A DNA stretch of 49,699 nt from Roseburia sp. CAG:10041_57 (GTDB taxonomy: Bacteria > Bacillota > Clostridia > Lachnospirales > Lachnospiraceae), in assembly GCA_001916965.1 (NCBI GenBank), contig MNTL01000070.1:1-49699 (forward strand), in the 5' to 3' direction. The position numbers and the translations under genes are program-made. This document shows positions 33,854 to 41,390 of the stretch, one piece after another. The notes beneath the pieces are model-generated. The model ran no database searches and was not told the DNA's origin. It saw only the letters and a program-made list of their open reading frames with translations. How positions within the stretch are numbered: position 1 is the stretch's first letter; the number at the start of each line of letters is the position of its first letter.

Positions 33854-34803
33854 TATTTCGCACCTGCTTTCTTTTTACTGTTTTCCTTCAGATACGGAAT
33901 CGCCAGGAAAATGGCTACCACGATAGCTGAGAACAGTTTCAGGTCATCGGACGGGAATTTCAGCCATAATACAATGCTCAATACGAGATAATAGATGATC
34001 GCGCCTGCAATGACCGAGAATAATGTCCATGCAAAAGCCATTTTCTTACCGGCTGTGAGCTTGCCAAACAGAACTTCACCAATAATAACGGCTGCAAGTC
34101 CAATTACAATGGCTCCACGCCCCATATTGACATCTGCTGCGCCCTGATACTGTGCATAAAGTCCACCTGCAAGTCCTACCAGTCCATTGGAAATCATCAG
34201 TGCAAGTACTGTATGGAAGTCTGTATTGATACCCTGTGCCCTTGCCATCTGCTTGTTACATCCGGTTGCACGGATTGCATGGCCCTGCTCTGTTCCAAAA
34301 TACCAGTACAGGATTGCTACTACTACGACACAGAATAAGATACAGGTCGTAAAGACACGAATCTTGGTTGCTGTAGAATCTGACACGTAACGAAGTGATA
34401 CTACCAGATTATATTTATCCACACTGACTGCCTGATTGGAACAGCCCATAATATTCAGATTAATAGAATACAGAGAAATCTGGGTAAGAATACTTGCCAG
34501 AATCCCAGGAATCCCTAACGCAGTATGTAAAATACCCGTTACAAAACCGGCTGCCATACCAGCCAGAAAAGCAAAAATCAAAGCCAGCCACGGATTCATC
34601 CCGCCACGGATCAACATGACCGCAACTGCGCCGCCTGTTGCCAGTGAGCCATCTACTGACAGATCTGCAAAATCCAGTAATTTATAAGTAATATACACGC
34701 CTAACGCCAGTAAGCCCCATATTAACCCCTGTGCGCAGGACCCCGGCAGTGAACGGAATAATGCCGCCGGATTTAATGATGATAAATATGCTGTTAAAAG
34801 CAA
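33853..34803 (-). CDS. ABC transporter permease, TrpY-like
   Basis: This permease of about 316 residues belongs to the branched-chain/ribose-type superfamily (BPD_transp_2). It shows QGLIWGLLALGVYITYKLLD as the first helix, DLSVDGSLATGGAVAVML, GILHTALGIPGILASI and the GLVGLAGGLYAQYQGAADVNMGRG signature (split in two). A TTG at 34803 is preferred because GGGAGG lies seven bases upstream. An ATG at 34827 lies directly after a UUCG hairpin and is the alternative. It sits between the binding protein and the ATPase. Confidence 0.85.
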   Translation of the reverse strand: MLLTAYLSSLNPAALFRSLPGSCAQGLIWGLLALGVYITYKLLDFADLSVDGSLATGGAVAVMLIRGGMNPWLALIFAFLAGMAAGFVTGILHTALGIPGILASILTQISLYSINLNIMGCSNQAVSVDKYNLVVSLRYVSDSTATKIRVFTTCILFCVVVVAILYWYFGTEQGHAIRATGCNKQMARAQGINTDFHTVLALMISNGLVGLAGGLYAQYQGAADVNMGRGAIVIGLAAVIIGEVLFGKLTAGKKMAFAWTLFSVIAGAIIYYLVLSIVLWLKFPSDDLKLFSAIVVAIFLAIPYLKENSKKKAGAK

Positions 34804-34828
34804 ATGAAACCCTCCCTTTTGAAGCATA

Positions 34829-34852
34829 GAGAGCTTCCCGAAGGAAACTCTC
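34829..34852 (-). repeat. Intercistronic UUCG-capped hairpin
   Basis: GAGAGTTTCC and GGAAGCTCTC (one G-U) enclose TTCG on the minus strand between the binding-protein and permease genes. No T-run follows. Such stems usually stabilise upstream mRNA and let the binding protein be made in excess. Confidence 0.7.
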
Positions 34853-34879
34853 CCATTTTAGCACTTCTGTTTTAATTTT

Positions 34880-35938
34880 TTATTCTGCTGCGATCGCTGT
34901 ATATCCGTCAGGAATTGTAACACCAAGCTGTTCTGCGATAGAAGCATTGTATTCCTTTGTTACCTGAGGTGCATATTCAATATTCATTGTTGTAATATCT
35001 GCGCCATTTACAAGAATATCATATGCCATCTCACCAGCCTTGTATCCGATATCATAGTAGCTGATGGAAAGTGTTGCAACACCACAACCCTTACAGATAC
35101 CTTCCTCACCTGCAATAACAGGGATTCCTGCAGGAAGTGTGATGTTGTTGATTGTCTCTGTATTACCTGCCATTGTATTATCTGTAGGAATATAGATTAC
35201 ATCTACTTCTGTAACCGCTGTCTGTACGACAGATGCAATATCATTGGAATCAGCTGCGGTATATTCTTTATAAGAAATATTGTCTGCATCCAGTGCTTTC
35301 TCGAACTCTGCAGCCTGATACTTAGAATTAGGTTCTGCTGAACAGTACAGAATACCAACTGTCTTGGCATCAGGAAAAAGCTCTGCCAGCATCTTCTCCT
35401 GTTCTGCAATTGGAGCCAGATCCGATGTACCGGAGATATTTCTGCCGGTAGCCCCTGTCCAGTCATCAATTTCCAGAGCTGTTGCATAATCCGTAATAGA
35501 TGTACCCAGAATAGGAATTGTACTGGTTGCAGCGCCTGCACACTGCAGAGCTGTTGTTGCATTAGCAAGAATCAGATCATAATTGCCTGCTACGAAATTA
35601 TTACTGATGGTTGCACAGTTAGCCTGCTCACCCTGGGCATTCTGTAAGTCGAACTTCACATGATCGGCTCCAAGCAGTTCTGTCAGGGCTGCCTCAAAGC
35701 CTTCACTGGCTGCATCCAGAGCCGGATGCTCCAACTGCTGCAAAATACCGATCTGATATACCTTATCAGAATCCGTTGCTGCTGTTTCTGTTTTAGTTTC
35801 AGTTTTCGTCTCTGTCTTGGTTTCTGTTGCTGTGTCTGCAGGGGCTGCAGACTCCTCTGTTGTACTTCCGCATGCGGCCAGTGACATAACCATAGCTGCT
35901 GACATGGCAACAGACATGAACTTGTTCAATTTTTTCAT
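34880..35938 (-). CDS. ABC transporter substrate-binding lipoprotein, TrpX-like
   Basis: This 352-residue ABC_sub_bind family (PF04392) lipoprotein has signal MKKLNKFMSVAMSAAMVMS, then lipobox LAAC, and a linker with three and a half KTET repeats. The ligand domain carries IGILQQLEHPALDAASEGF, LILANATTALQCA, ILGTSITDY, VGILYCSAEPNS and YIPTDNTMAGN. The streptococcal TrpX homologue binds tryptophan; here the ligand is inferred only. The ATG at 35938 has GGAGG eight bases upstream. The promoter and repeat operator lie just 5'. Confidence 0.9.
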   Translation of the reverse strand: MKKLNKFMSVAMSAAMVMSLAACGSTTEESAAPADTATETKTETKTETKTETAATDSDKVYQIGILQQLEHPALDAASEGFEAALTELLGADHVKFDLQNAQGEQANCATISNNFVAGNYDLILANATTALQCAGAATSTIPILGTSITDYATALEIDDWTGATGRNISGTSDLAPIAEQEKMLAELFPDAKTVGILYCSAEPNSKYQAAEFEKALDADNISYKEYTAADSNDIASVVQTAVTEVDVIYIPTDNTMAGNTETINNITLPAGIPVIAGEEGICKGCGVATLSISYYDIGYKAGEMAYDILVNGADITTMNIEYAPQVTKEYNASIAEQLGVTIPDGYTAIAAE

Positions 35939-35968
35939 AACATATTCCTCCATTCCCTTTCGCATATG

Positions 35969-35995
35969 CGCTTTAACGCATAAACGCTTTAACGC
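35969..35995. promoter_or_regulatory. Tandem operator candidate in the TrpX-like leader
   Basis: CGCTTTAACGC occurs twice (35969-35979 and 35985-35995), 16 bases apart. It is followed towards the gene by the palindrome CGCATATGCG (35961-35970). The copies lie about 7-33 bases after the predicted start, a classic roadblock repressor position. Confidence 0.55.
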
Positions 35996-36008
35996 TTTTA
36001 ATAAGCAA

Positions 36009-36037
36009 ATTATAAATACGAATAAGAATTAAGTCAA
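36009..36037 (-). promoter_or_regulatory. Promoter of the TrpXYZ-like operon
   Basis: TTGACT (36032-36037) and TATAAT (36009-36014) with a 17-base spacer on the minus strand. Confidence 0.8.
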
Positions 36038-36062
36038 TACGTTTATATCAATAAATAATATG

Positions 36063-36092
36063 AAAAATGCAGCCCGGCCTAAGTCAGACTGC
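36063..36092. terminator. Terminator after the RpiB-like operon
   Basis: GCAGTCTG pairs with CGGGCTGC (two or three G-U) and is followed by ATTTTT on the minus strand. CCTTTTT follows on the plus strand, so it can act in both directions. Confidence 0.7.
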
Positions 36093-36113
36093 CCTTTTTC
36101 GTTCCTATACATT

Positions 36114-36290
36114 TTATACAAGGCTGTACTCCATCATTTCGTATAACAGACGACTGTTTTCCGTAATTTCTGCGGGAAGCAGTGCTCTTGCCACACATTT
36201 TGGCTCTTCATCCGGATTATCCTCTCTGCTCAGATAGGCATAGTCTCCATCCAGCCTTGCCACTGTATAATATACTTTATCCAGTAACAT
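36114..36290 (-). CDS. Small acidic protein, possibly DUF3006-like
   Basis: This 58-residue protein, MLLDKVYYTVARLDGDYAYL onward, ends in RALLPAEITENSRLL and an acidic tail. The RxDGDYAxL plus ALLP pattern resembles small DUF3006-type beta-barrel proteins, but similarity is weak. The ATG at 36290 is favoured by AGGG eight bases upstream; an ATG at 36308 overlaps the preceding gene. It follows the RpiB-like gene at once and ends before a terminator, so the two form an operon. Function unknown. Confidence 0.65.
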   Translation of the reverse strand: MLLDKVYYTVARLDGDYAYLSREDNPDEEPKCVARALLPAEITENSRLLYEMMEYSLV

Positions 36291-36300
36291 AGTATTTACC

Positions 36301-36939
36301 CTATGCAAGAATCTCTTTTACAACTGCTGCGATCTTGTCACACTTGCAGTTAGCAAAGAAATATTCGCTGAACTTCTCTCCGCTCAGAGCGCCCTTTACA
36401 AGCTCTCTGTCAAGCTTTGGAAGAATATCGCACAGATCATTATGTGTGATTTCCTTTACCGCATCCAGAATCTTCTTGTTACGCTGTTCAGGAACAACTC
36501 TTTCCTTAGGATATCCGCCACCGCCCGGTGTGCAGAATAACTTCTCAAAGATGTATTCCAGATTCAGCTCGCCGCCCCATCCGAAATTCTCAGCAAAAGG
36601 CAGAGCTACACAGTTTCCATCATTTACCTGAGAGAACAGATATGCATCAAGAGGGGACTCAACATGTCCGCAAAGTACCTTAGGGAATGCGTTGCATGCA
36701 AGCATAGCGCCTTCACCTGTACCACATCCTGTAATAACAAAATCTGCTGCACCTGAATTTAATAAAACTGCTGCAAGAATACCATTCTGTACATAAGTAA
36801 GCTGGTGTTCGTCCTCTGCGGAATACATTCCATAATTGAATACTTCATGTCCCATCGGTTCTACGACCTTCTTTAATGTCTCACATACCATTGCATTCTT
36901 AGCAGCCTGGCTGTTCTCGTTAATTAATGCGATCTTCAT
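36301..36939 (-). CDS. RpiB/LacA/LacB family sugar-phosphate isomerase
   Basis: This 212-residue protein starts MKIALINENSQAAKN and has the ribose-5-phosphate isomerase B core VITGCGTGEGAMLACN near residue 70 and LCGHVESPLDAYL. The usual catalytic CGTG-type glycine loop is kept. It is about 60 residues longer than typical RpiB (150), with a C-terminal extension containing HNDLCDILPKLDRELV. The longer form is common in Clostridia and its sugar is unknown. GGAG lies six bases before the ATG at 36939. Confidence 0.88.
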   Translation of the reverse strand: MKIALINENSQAAKNAMVCETLKKVVEPMGHEVFNYGMYSAEDEHQLTYVQNGILAAVLLNSGAADFVITGCGTGEGAMLACNAFPKVLCGHVESPLDAYLFSQVNDGNCVALPFAENFGWGGELNLEYIFEKLFCTPGGGGYPKERVVPEQRNKKILDAVKEITHNDLCDILPKLDRELVKGALSGEKFSEYFFANCKCDKIAAVVKEILA

Positions 36940-37008
36940 AGTAATCTCCATTTCTGCGCTGTTTTTCACATAATCATCGGGCTGGCAGCGCATGCCCTTA
37001 CCACCCTA

Positions 37009-37036
37009 AGTATAACATGGTTTCCATGTAAAACAA
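37009..37036 (-). promoter_or_regulatory. RpiB-like gene promoter with internal palindrome
   Basis: TTGTTT (37031-37036) and TATACT (37009-37014) are 16 bases apart. The spacer contains the perfect dyad ACATGG-AAA-CCATGT (37015-37029), a good repressor site position. Confidence 0.6.
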
Positions 37037-37076
37037 AGTCTCTAAAATGAGATTTCTATGCATTATTGACCTTTCA

Positions 37077-37216
37077 GTTACTGTACACAGGTAGTATGCC
37101 GCGAAGTGTTTTCATGCAGATTATGCATGAAAATCACGAGTTTGCATGCGCCAAAATCAATGCAATTGATTTTGTGCATAAATTGTTGCTGGAACGAGGT
37201 ACGAGTGAACAGTAAC
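37077..37216. mobile_element. 140-bp MITE with 8-bp target duplication
   Basis: Terminal repeats GTTACTGT and ACAGTAAC bound the element, and similarity continues imperfectly inward. The flanks carry a perfect direct repeat ACCTTTCA (37069-37076 and 37217-37224), the signature of transposition. Two internal hairpins are perfect: TTTTCATGCA/TGCATGAAAA and CAAAATCAAT/ATTGATTTTG. There is no coding capacity. It lies between the divergent RpiB-like and alarmone synthetase promoters. Confidence 0.85.
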
Positions 37217-37306
37217 ACCTTTCATGGTTTTTCCAATAGAATATTTTTCACAATTTAGGCATATATTTTTTTAATTTTTTGTTAAAAATACACACTATTT
37301 ATTGCT

Positions 37307-37335
37307 TTGAACTGGTAATTACGGTATATTATAGA
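37307..37335 (+). promoter_or_regulatory. Promoter of the alarmone synthetase gene
   Basis: TTGAAC (37307-37312) and TATAGA (37330-37335) with a 17-base spacer. The leader carries a GCTGTC/GACAGC hairpin that ends four bases before AGGAGG. Confidence 0.5.
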
Positions 37336-37391
37336 TGTGATGTAAGTGTGCTGTCACAGTACAATAAGACAGCCATAGGAGGTTTATTATT

Positions 37392-38042
37392 TTGTCTGAA
37401 ACCATAGAATCAAAGCATGTCAAAATTCCTCAGGAAGAATACGATCAGCTCGTAGAACCTTACCGTGAAGCCATGACACGCCTTGAAGTAAGAATCAATG
37501 GTCTAAACGAAGATTATCGTAAGAAATACCGCGACTACCCGATACATAATGTTCAGGCACGTATCAAGAGCCGCAAAAGTATAGAAAAGAAACTCATTCA
37601 CAGAGAGCTTCCTGTCTCCGCAATTTCTGCCAAGGAGAATCTGACAGACATTGCAGGAATCCGTGTGATCTGTTATTTCATTGAAGATATCTACAGTATC
37701 CTGTCTCTGGTCAGAACGCAGACAGATCTGTTGATTCTGAAGGAGAGTGACTATATCACCAATCCCAAAGCCAGCGGATATAAAAGCTACCATATGGTGC
37801 TCGGTGTCCCAGTATACAGAATTGAGGGTATGCAATACTACCCTGTGGAGATTCAGTTCCGTACTTTATCCATGGATCTGTGGGCAAGTATGGAACACCG
37901 CATCTGCTACAAGGGGGAGACTCCGGAGGAAACAGCCGAAGCATTTCAATATTATTCTGAGGAGCTGTCACAGATGGAACGTAACATGAAGCATCTGTTA
38001 GATGAAATCAGAAAGGATAATCCCCAGGAACCAACACAATAG
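37392..38042 (+). CDS. Small alarmone synthetase, RelQ/SasB-type GTP pyrophosphokinase
   Basis: This 216-residue protein has only the RelA/SpoT synthetase domain and should make (p)ppGpp from ATP and GDP/GTP. It shows the KSRKSIEKKL substrate loop, DIAGIRVICYFIEDIY, NPKASGYKSYHMVLGV and VEIQFRTLSMDLWASMEHRI (in parts), with no HD hydrolase or TGS/ACT domains. Start is TTG at 37392 with AGGAGG nine bases upstream, which may keep expression low. It is monocistronic. Confidence 0.92.
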   Translation: MSETIESKHVKIPQEEYDQLVEPYREAMTRLEVRINGLNEDYRKKYRDYPIHNVQARIKSRKSIEKKLIHRELPVSAISAKENLTDIAGIRVICYFIEDIYSILSLVRTQTDLLILKESDYITNPKASGYKSYHMVLGVPVYRIEGMQYYPVEIQFRTLSMDLWASMEHRICYKGETPEETAEAFQYYSEELSQMERNMKHLLDEIRKDNPQEPTQ

Positions 38043-38055
38043 TCCACTTAGGTGC

Positions 38056-38102
38056 AAAAAAAGCAGATACCCTTTCCATTGAAGAGGTATCTGCTTTCTT
38101 TT
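38056..38102. terminator. Bidirectional terminator between alarmone synthetase and LeuA-AraC
   Basis: AAAGCAGATACC (38060-38071) pairs with GGTATCTGCTTT (38086-38097). An A-run lies before it and TTTCTTTT after it, serving both convergent genes. Confidence 0.85.
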
Positions 38103-40095
38103 AGTTCTGACCGCAGTTTCTGTACTGAATCGGTGTCATGTTATATTTCTTTTTAAAGAGTCTGTTAAAATGCTCTACATTCTGATAGCCCACTGTATAT
38201 GCAATATTCTCTACTGTCATATTACTGTTCTTCAGTAATGTTCTTGCCTTTTTCATACGAATTCCCTGTACGAAATCACCAAAGGTCTTACCGGACTTAT
38301 CCTTGATATACTTGGAAATATACGGCTCAGATAAATGGAACTGTTCTGCCATATCTTCCAGTGTCACGGTCTGGTAGTTAGCCTGTATGTAATTCTGCAT
38401 GGCTATAAGACGCTCATCCTGCACAGTGTCCTTTGCCTGAATATCAGGTAACTGGTTCACTGCAACGACCAGGGCATTGATGGATGACTTGATAATATCA
38501 TCATCAATTCCTACGCCCCAATACATCTTGCCCTGACTGGTAATTCCCACATAGGACATCGCTTTAGAAGAAGATCCTTTGGAAAGGGCATGCTCTTCAT
38601 ATACGGATAATTCATAGCTGATTCCAAAATACTGTTTGATCGTATTGGACACTGCATCCAAACGTCCATTACCATTGGCTTCAACAGTATGCATCTGATT
38701 ATCCTGTACAATCGTAGATTCTGCCATAATACCATTGATCTGCTTGAAATGGCACTCCGGGATCTGGAAGTAAGGCTGTCTTGTGACATACTTATCTTCA
38801 AATATCTCATATACCCACTGAGGTGTTAATTCCTTGTGCTCCTGATCTGATACATGCTTTACCAGATAACCGAATTCCTCACGCATCTTCTCCGGAAGAG
38901 AAATGCCGAAGTTCTGCTTCAGTATATAGTTTACACCACCCTTACCGGACTGGCTGTTGATTCGGATAACATCGGACTCATAAGTTCTTCCCACATCCAT
39001 AGGATCAACCGGCAGATAAGGAACTGACCACTTATACAGCTTCTTGTCTTCTCTCCACACCATACCCTTGGCAATTGCATCCTGATGGGAACCGGAGAAT
39101 GCGGAGAATACCAGGTCACCTGCATAAGGCTGACGCTCATATACATGCATTCTGGTGAATCTCTCATATTTCTCGCGGATTGCAGGAATATTGGAGAAGT
39201 CCAGCTGTGGATCTACACCGTGGGAGAACATATTCATGGCAAGTGTAATGATATCTACATTACCTGTTCTCTCACCATTGCCAAACAGTGTACCTTCGAT
39301 ACGGTCAGCACCTGCCAACAATCCCAGTTCTGCATCACTGACACCGCTTCCTCTGTCATTATGAGGATGCAGACTCAAAGTCACTGCTTCACGATATTTC
39401 AGATTCTTGCTGATATATTCTACCTGGGTTGCAAATACATGAGGCATTGCAATCTCTACTGTGGTAGGAATATTGATAATAACCTTATTCTTAGGCTTAG
39501 GCTGCCATACATCAAGAACTGCATTGCATACCTCTACTGCATAATCTACTTCTGTTCCAGGGAAGCTCTCAGGGCTGTATTCAAAAGAGAAATTACCCTC
39601 TGTTTCAGATGCCAGTTTATTCAGAAGCTTCGCTCCATCAACCGCAATCTGCTTGATCTCTTCCTTACTCTTCTTAAATACCTGCTCACGCTGTGCTACG
39701 GATGTTGAATTGTATAAGTGAATCACTGCATGAGGCGCTCCCTTGACTGCCTCAAAAGTCTTCTTGATAATATGCTCTCTTGCCTGCGTCAGTACCTGTA
39801 CTGTCACATCATCAGGAATCATATTCTTCTCGATGAGAGCTCTCATGAAGTTGTACTCTGTCTCCGATGCTGCCGGGAAACCTACTTCAATTTCCTTGAA
39901 TCCGATATCTACCAGCATCTGGAAGAACTCCAGCTTCTCATCCAGGCTCATGGGCTCGATCAGAGCCTGATTGCCATCTCTTAAATCTACAGAACACCAG
40001 ATAGGTGCTTTATCTACATAATCTTTCTTGACCCAGTCATAGGTACATACAGGCGGCATAAAATATGCACGCTCATACTTGTCATATCCCTTCAT
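38101..40095 (-). CDS. leuA: 2-isopropylmalate synthase fused to an AraC-type DNA-binding domain
   Basis: This 664-residue protein joins a full type 2 LeuA (about 1-555) to an AraC/XylS helix-turn-helix domain (about 560-664). The LeuA part makes 2-isopropylmalate from acetyl-CoA and 2-oxoisovalerate. It has VDLRDGNQ (metal Asp, catalytic Arg), HPHNDRGSG (metal His) and GNGERTGN, and a LeuA_dimer regulatory region around 445-550. The C-terminal part has both helix-turn-helices, VTLEDMAEQFHLSEPYISKY and VENIAYTVGYQNVEHFNRLF, with the family ending TPIQYR. The frame is continuous. Start at 40095 has AGGAG upstream. It may be a leucine-responsive enzyme-regulator; that role is inferred. Confidence 0.92.
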   Translation of the reverse strand: MKGYDKYERAYFMPPVCTYDWVKKDYVDKAPIWCSVDLRDGNQALIEPMSLDEKLEFFQMLVDIGFKEIEVGFPAASETEYNFMRALIEKNMIPDDVTVQVLTQAREHIIKKTFEAVKGAPHAVIHLYNSTSVAQREQVFKKSKEEIKQIAVDGAKLLNKLASETEGNFSFEYSPESFPGTEVDYAVEVCNAVLDVWQPKPKNKVIINIPTTVEIAMPHVFATQVEYISKNLKYREAVTLSLHPHNDRGSGVSDAELGLLAGADRIEGTLFGNGERTGNVDIITLAMNMFSHGVDPQLDFSNIPAIREKYERFTRMHVYERQPYAGDLVFSAFSGSHQDAIAKGMVWREDKKLYKWSVPYLPVDPMDVGRTYESDVIRINSQSGKGGVNYILKQNFGISLPEKMREEFGYLVKHVSDQEHKELTPQWVYEIFEDKYVTRQPYFQIPECHFKQINGIMAESTIVQDNQMHTVEANGNGRLDAVSNTIKQYFGISYELSVYEEHALSKGSSSKAMSYVGITSQGKMYWGVGIDDDIIKSSINALVVAVNQLPDIQAKDTVQDERLIAMQNYIQANYQTVTLEDMAEQFHLSEPYISKYIKDKSGKTFGDFVQGIRMKKARTLLKNSNMTVENIAYTVGYQNVEHFNRLFKKKYNMTPIQYRNCGQN

Positions 40096-40124
40096 ATTTC
40101 TCCTCACCTTTCTTCTATGCTGCT

Positions 40125-40133
40125 ATCTTAGCA
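40125..40133 (-). promoter_or_regulatory. Extended -10 of the LeuA-AraC gene
   Basis: TGCTAAGAT on the minus strand, with a poor -35 (TTTAAT) at 17 bases. Predicted start near 40118. The weak -35 fits an activator-dependent promoter. Confidence 0.45.
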
Positions 40134-40149
40134 CAGCAAGTTGTAAAAT

Positions 40150-40173
40150 TAAATGATTAAATTTAATCATTTA
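40150..40173. promoter_or_regulatory. 24-bp perfect palindrome upstream of LeuA-AraC
   Basis: Each half reads TAAATGATTAAA and the sequence equals its own reverse complement over 24 bases. The centre is about 43 bases before the predicted start, touching the -35 region. It suits an operator for a dimeric regulator, possibly the LeuA-AraC protein itself. A weak AT-rich terminator after the CDF gene is the alternative. Confidence 0.6.
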
Positions 40174-40188
40174 TATTGATATTTCTTG

Positions 40189-41355
40189 TTATATGTACCT
40201 TTTTTCCATCTTTATCACAGCGTGGTAATTAGTCCATTTTGTCTCTATCATTTCAGAAATTTCATCTGACACTTCCTGATCCGACTTAGGGTACCCCTGT
40301 GGTACTACTACGTCAAAAATCAGATTAGTATGGGTAGGTCCCTCTACCATTCTGAAATCATGAATAGACAACAGTTCATCCATCTGTTTCACAAGTGCCT
40401 CTACTTCCTTGCGGAGTCCCATGACCTTCTTATCATCTACTGCAATAGGGTCCATATGAATAACCACTTCACAATGATATTTTGATTTGAGCTCTCTCTC
40501 TATCAGATCAATCTCATCATGTATGGTATAAATATCCAGATTGCCGGGCACTTCTGCATGAAGTGATACCATGATTCTGCCCGGACCATAATTATGGATT
40601 ACCATGTCGTGGACACCTGCTACCATAGGATGTGACTTCACAGTATTCTCGATATCATGGACGAATTCCATGTCCGGTGCTTCTCCAAGCAAAGGACTTA
40701 ATGTATCTCTGGCAGAGGTCACACCTGCCATTAGGATAAAGACAGCCACAACAAGACCTGACCATCCATCCAGATTAATACCGCCAATACTGTACAGCAG
40801 CATGGACAACAATACTACACTGGTTGCAATACAGTCACTCAGACTGTCTGTTGCAGTTGCTTTCATCGCTGTGGAATCTATTCTTTTACCATACCGTTTA
40901 TTATAGCCTGCCATATAAACCTTCACAAGGATAGATACGACCAGCACTGTTATTGTTACAGCATTGACCTCCATGTTTTCAGGGTGTATTACCTTCTGCA
41001 AAGAAGAACGAAACAGCTCCGCTCCCATTACGATAATCAGCACAGACACTCCAAGACCTGATACATATTCAATCCTTCCATGACCGAAAGGATGCTCCGT
41101 ATCCGGCTCTTTTCCAGCAAAATGGAATCCAAGAAGCGTAATGAAGCTGGAGCCTGCATCAGACAGGTTATTGAAAGCATCCGCCATAACCGATACAGAA
41201 CCACTAAGCAGCCCCGCCATATATTTTCCGGCAAAAAGCAGAACATTCAGAACAATTCCCACAATACCTGTCAACTGTCCATAAGCTCTTCTTACTACCG
41301 GGTCTGTGTATGTGCTATTGTTCTTGATAAAAATACGACTTAACAATGCGATCAT
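40189..41355 (-). CDS. Cation diffusion facilitator (CDF) metal transporter
   Basis: This 388-residue antiporter has six membrane helices and a cytoplasmic C-terminal domain. Metal-site motifs are ADAFNNLSDAGSS in helix 2 and ATDSLSDCIATS in helix 5, with HPFGHGRIEY between. The C-terminal part has VHDMVIHNYGPGRIMVSLHAEV (in parts) plus a second domain extending it beyond the usual 300 residues, typical of Clostridial CDFs. It exports Zn, Fe, Mn or Co in exchange for protons; the metal cannot be told. It lies between degV and leuA. Confidence 0.9.
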   Translation of the reverse strand: MIALLSRIFIKNNSTYTDPVVRRAYGQLTGIVGIVLNVLLFAGKYMAGLLSGSVSVMADAFNNLSDAGSSFITLLGFHFAGKEPDTEHPFGHGRIEYVSGLGVSVLIIVMGAELFRSSLQKVIHPENMEVNAVTITVLVVSILVKVYMAGYNKRYGKRIDSTAMKATATDSLSDCIATSVVLLSMLLYSIGGINLDGWSGLVVAVFILMAGVTSARDTLSPLLGEAPDMEFVHDIENTVKSHPMVAGVHDMVIHNYGPGRIMVSLHAEVPGNLDIYTIHDEIDLIERELKSKYHCEVVIHMDPIAVDDKKVMGLRKEVEALVKQMDELLSIHDFRMVEGPTHTNLIFDVVVPQGYPKSDQEVSDEISEMIETKWTNYHAVIKMEKRYI

Positions 41356-41390
41356 GGCTCATCCTCCCCTCAAATGCTGCCAGTCATCAT

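Noticed and set aside
35750..35830. KTET tandem repeat in the TrpX-like lipoprotein as an assembly artefact
   Set aside because: Low-complexity linkers after lipoprotein signals are common and the frame is unbroken.
39085..39708. Plus-strand open frame inside the LeuA-AraC gene
   Set aside because: It is antisense to strongly conserved LeuA sequence, Cys-rich in a shadow-like way and lacks initiation signals.
40150..40173. Palindrome as an ordinary strong terminator of the CDF gene
   Set aside because: The stem is almost entirely A-T with a perfectly symmetric centre and only TTTAATTTT after it. A weak terminator role cannot be excluded but an operator fits better.
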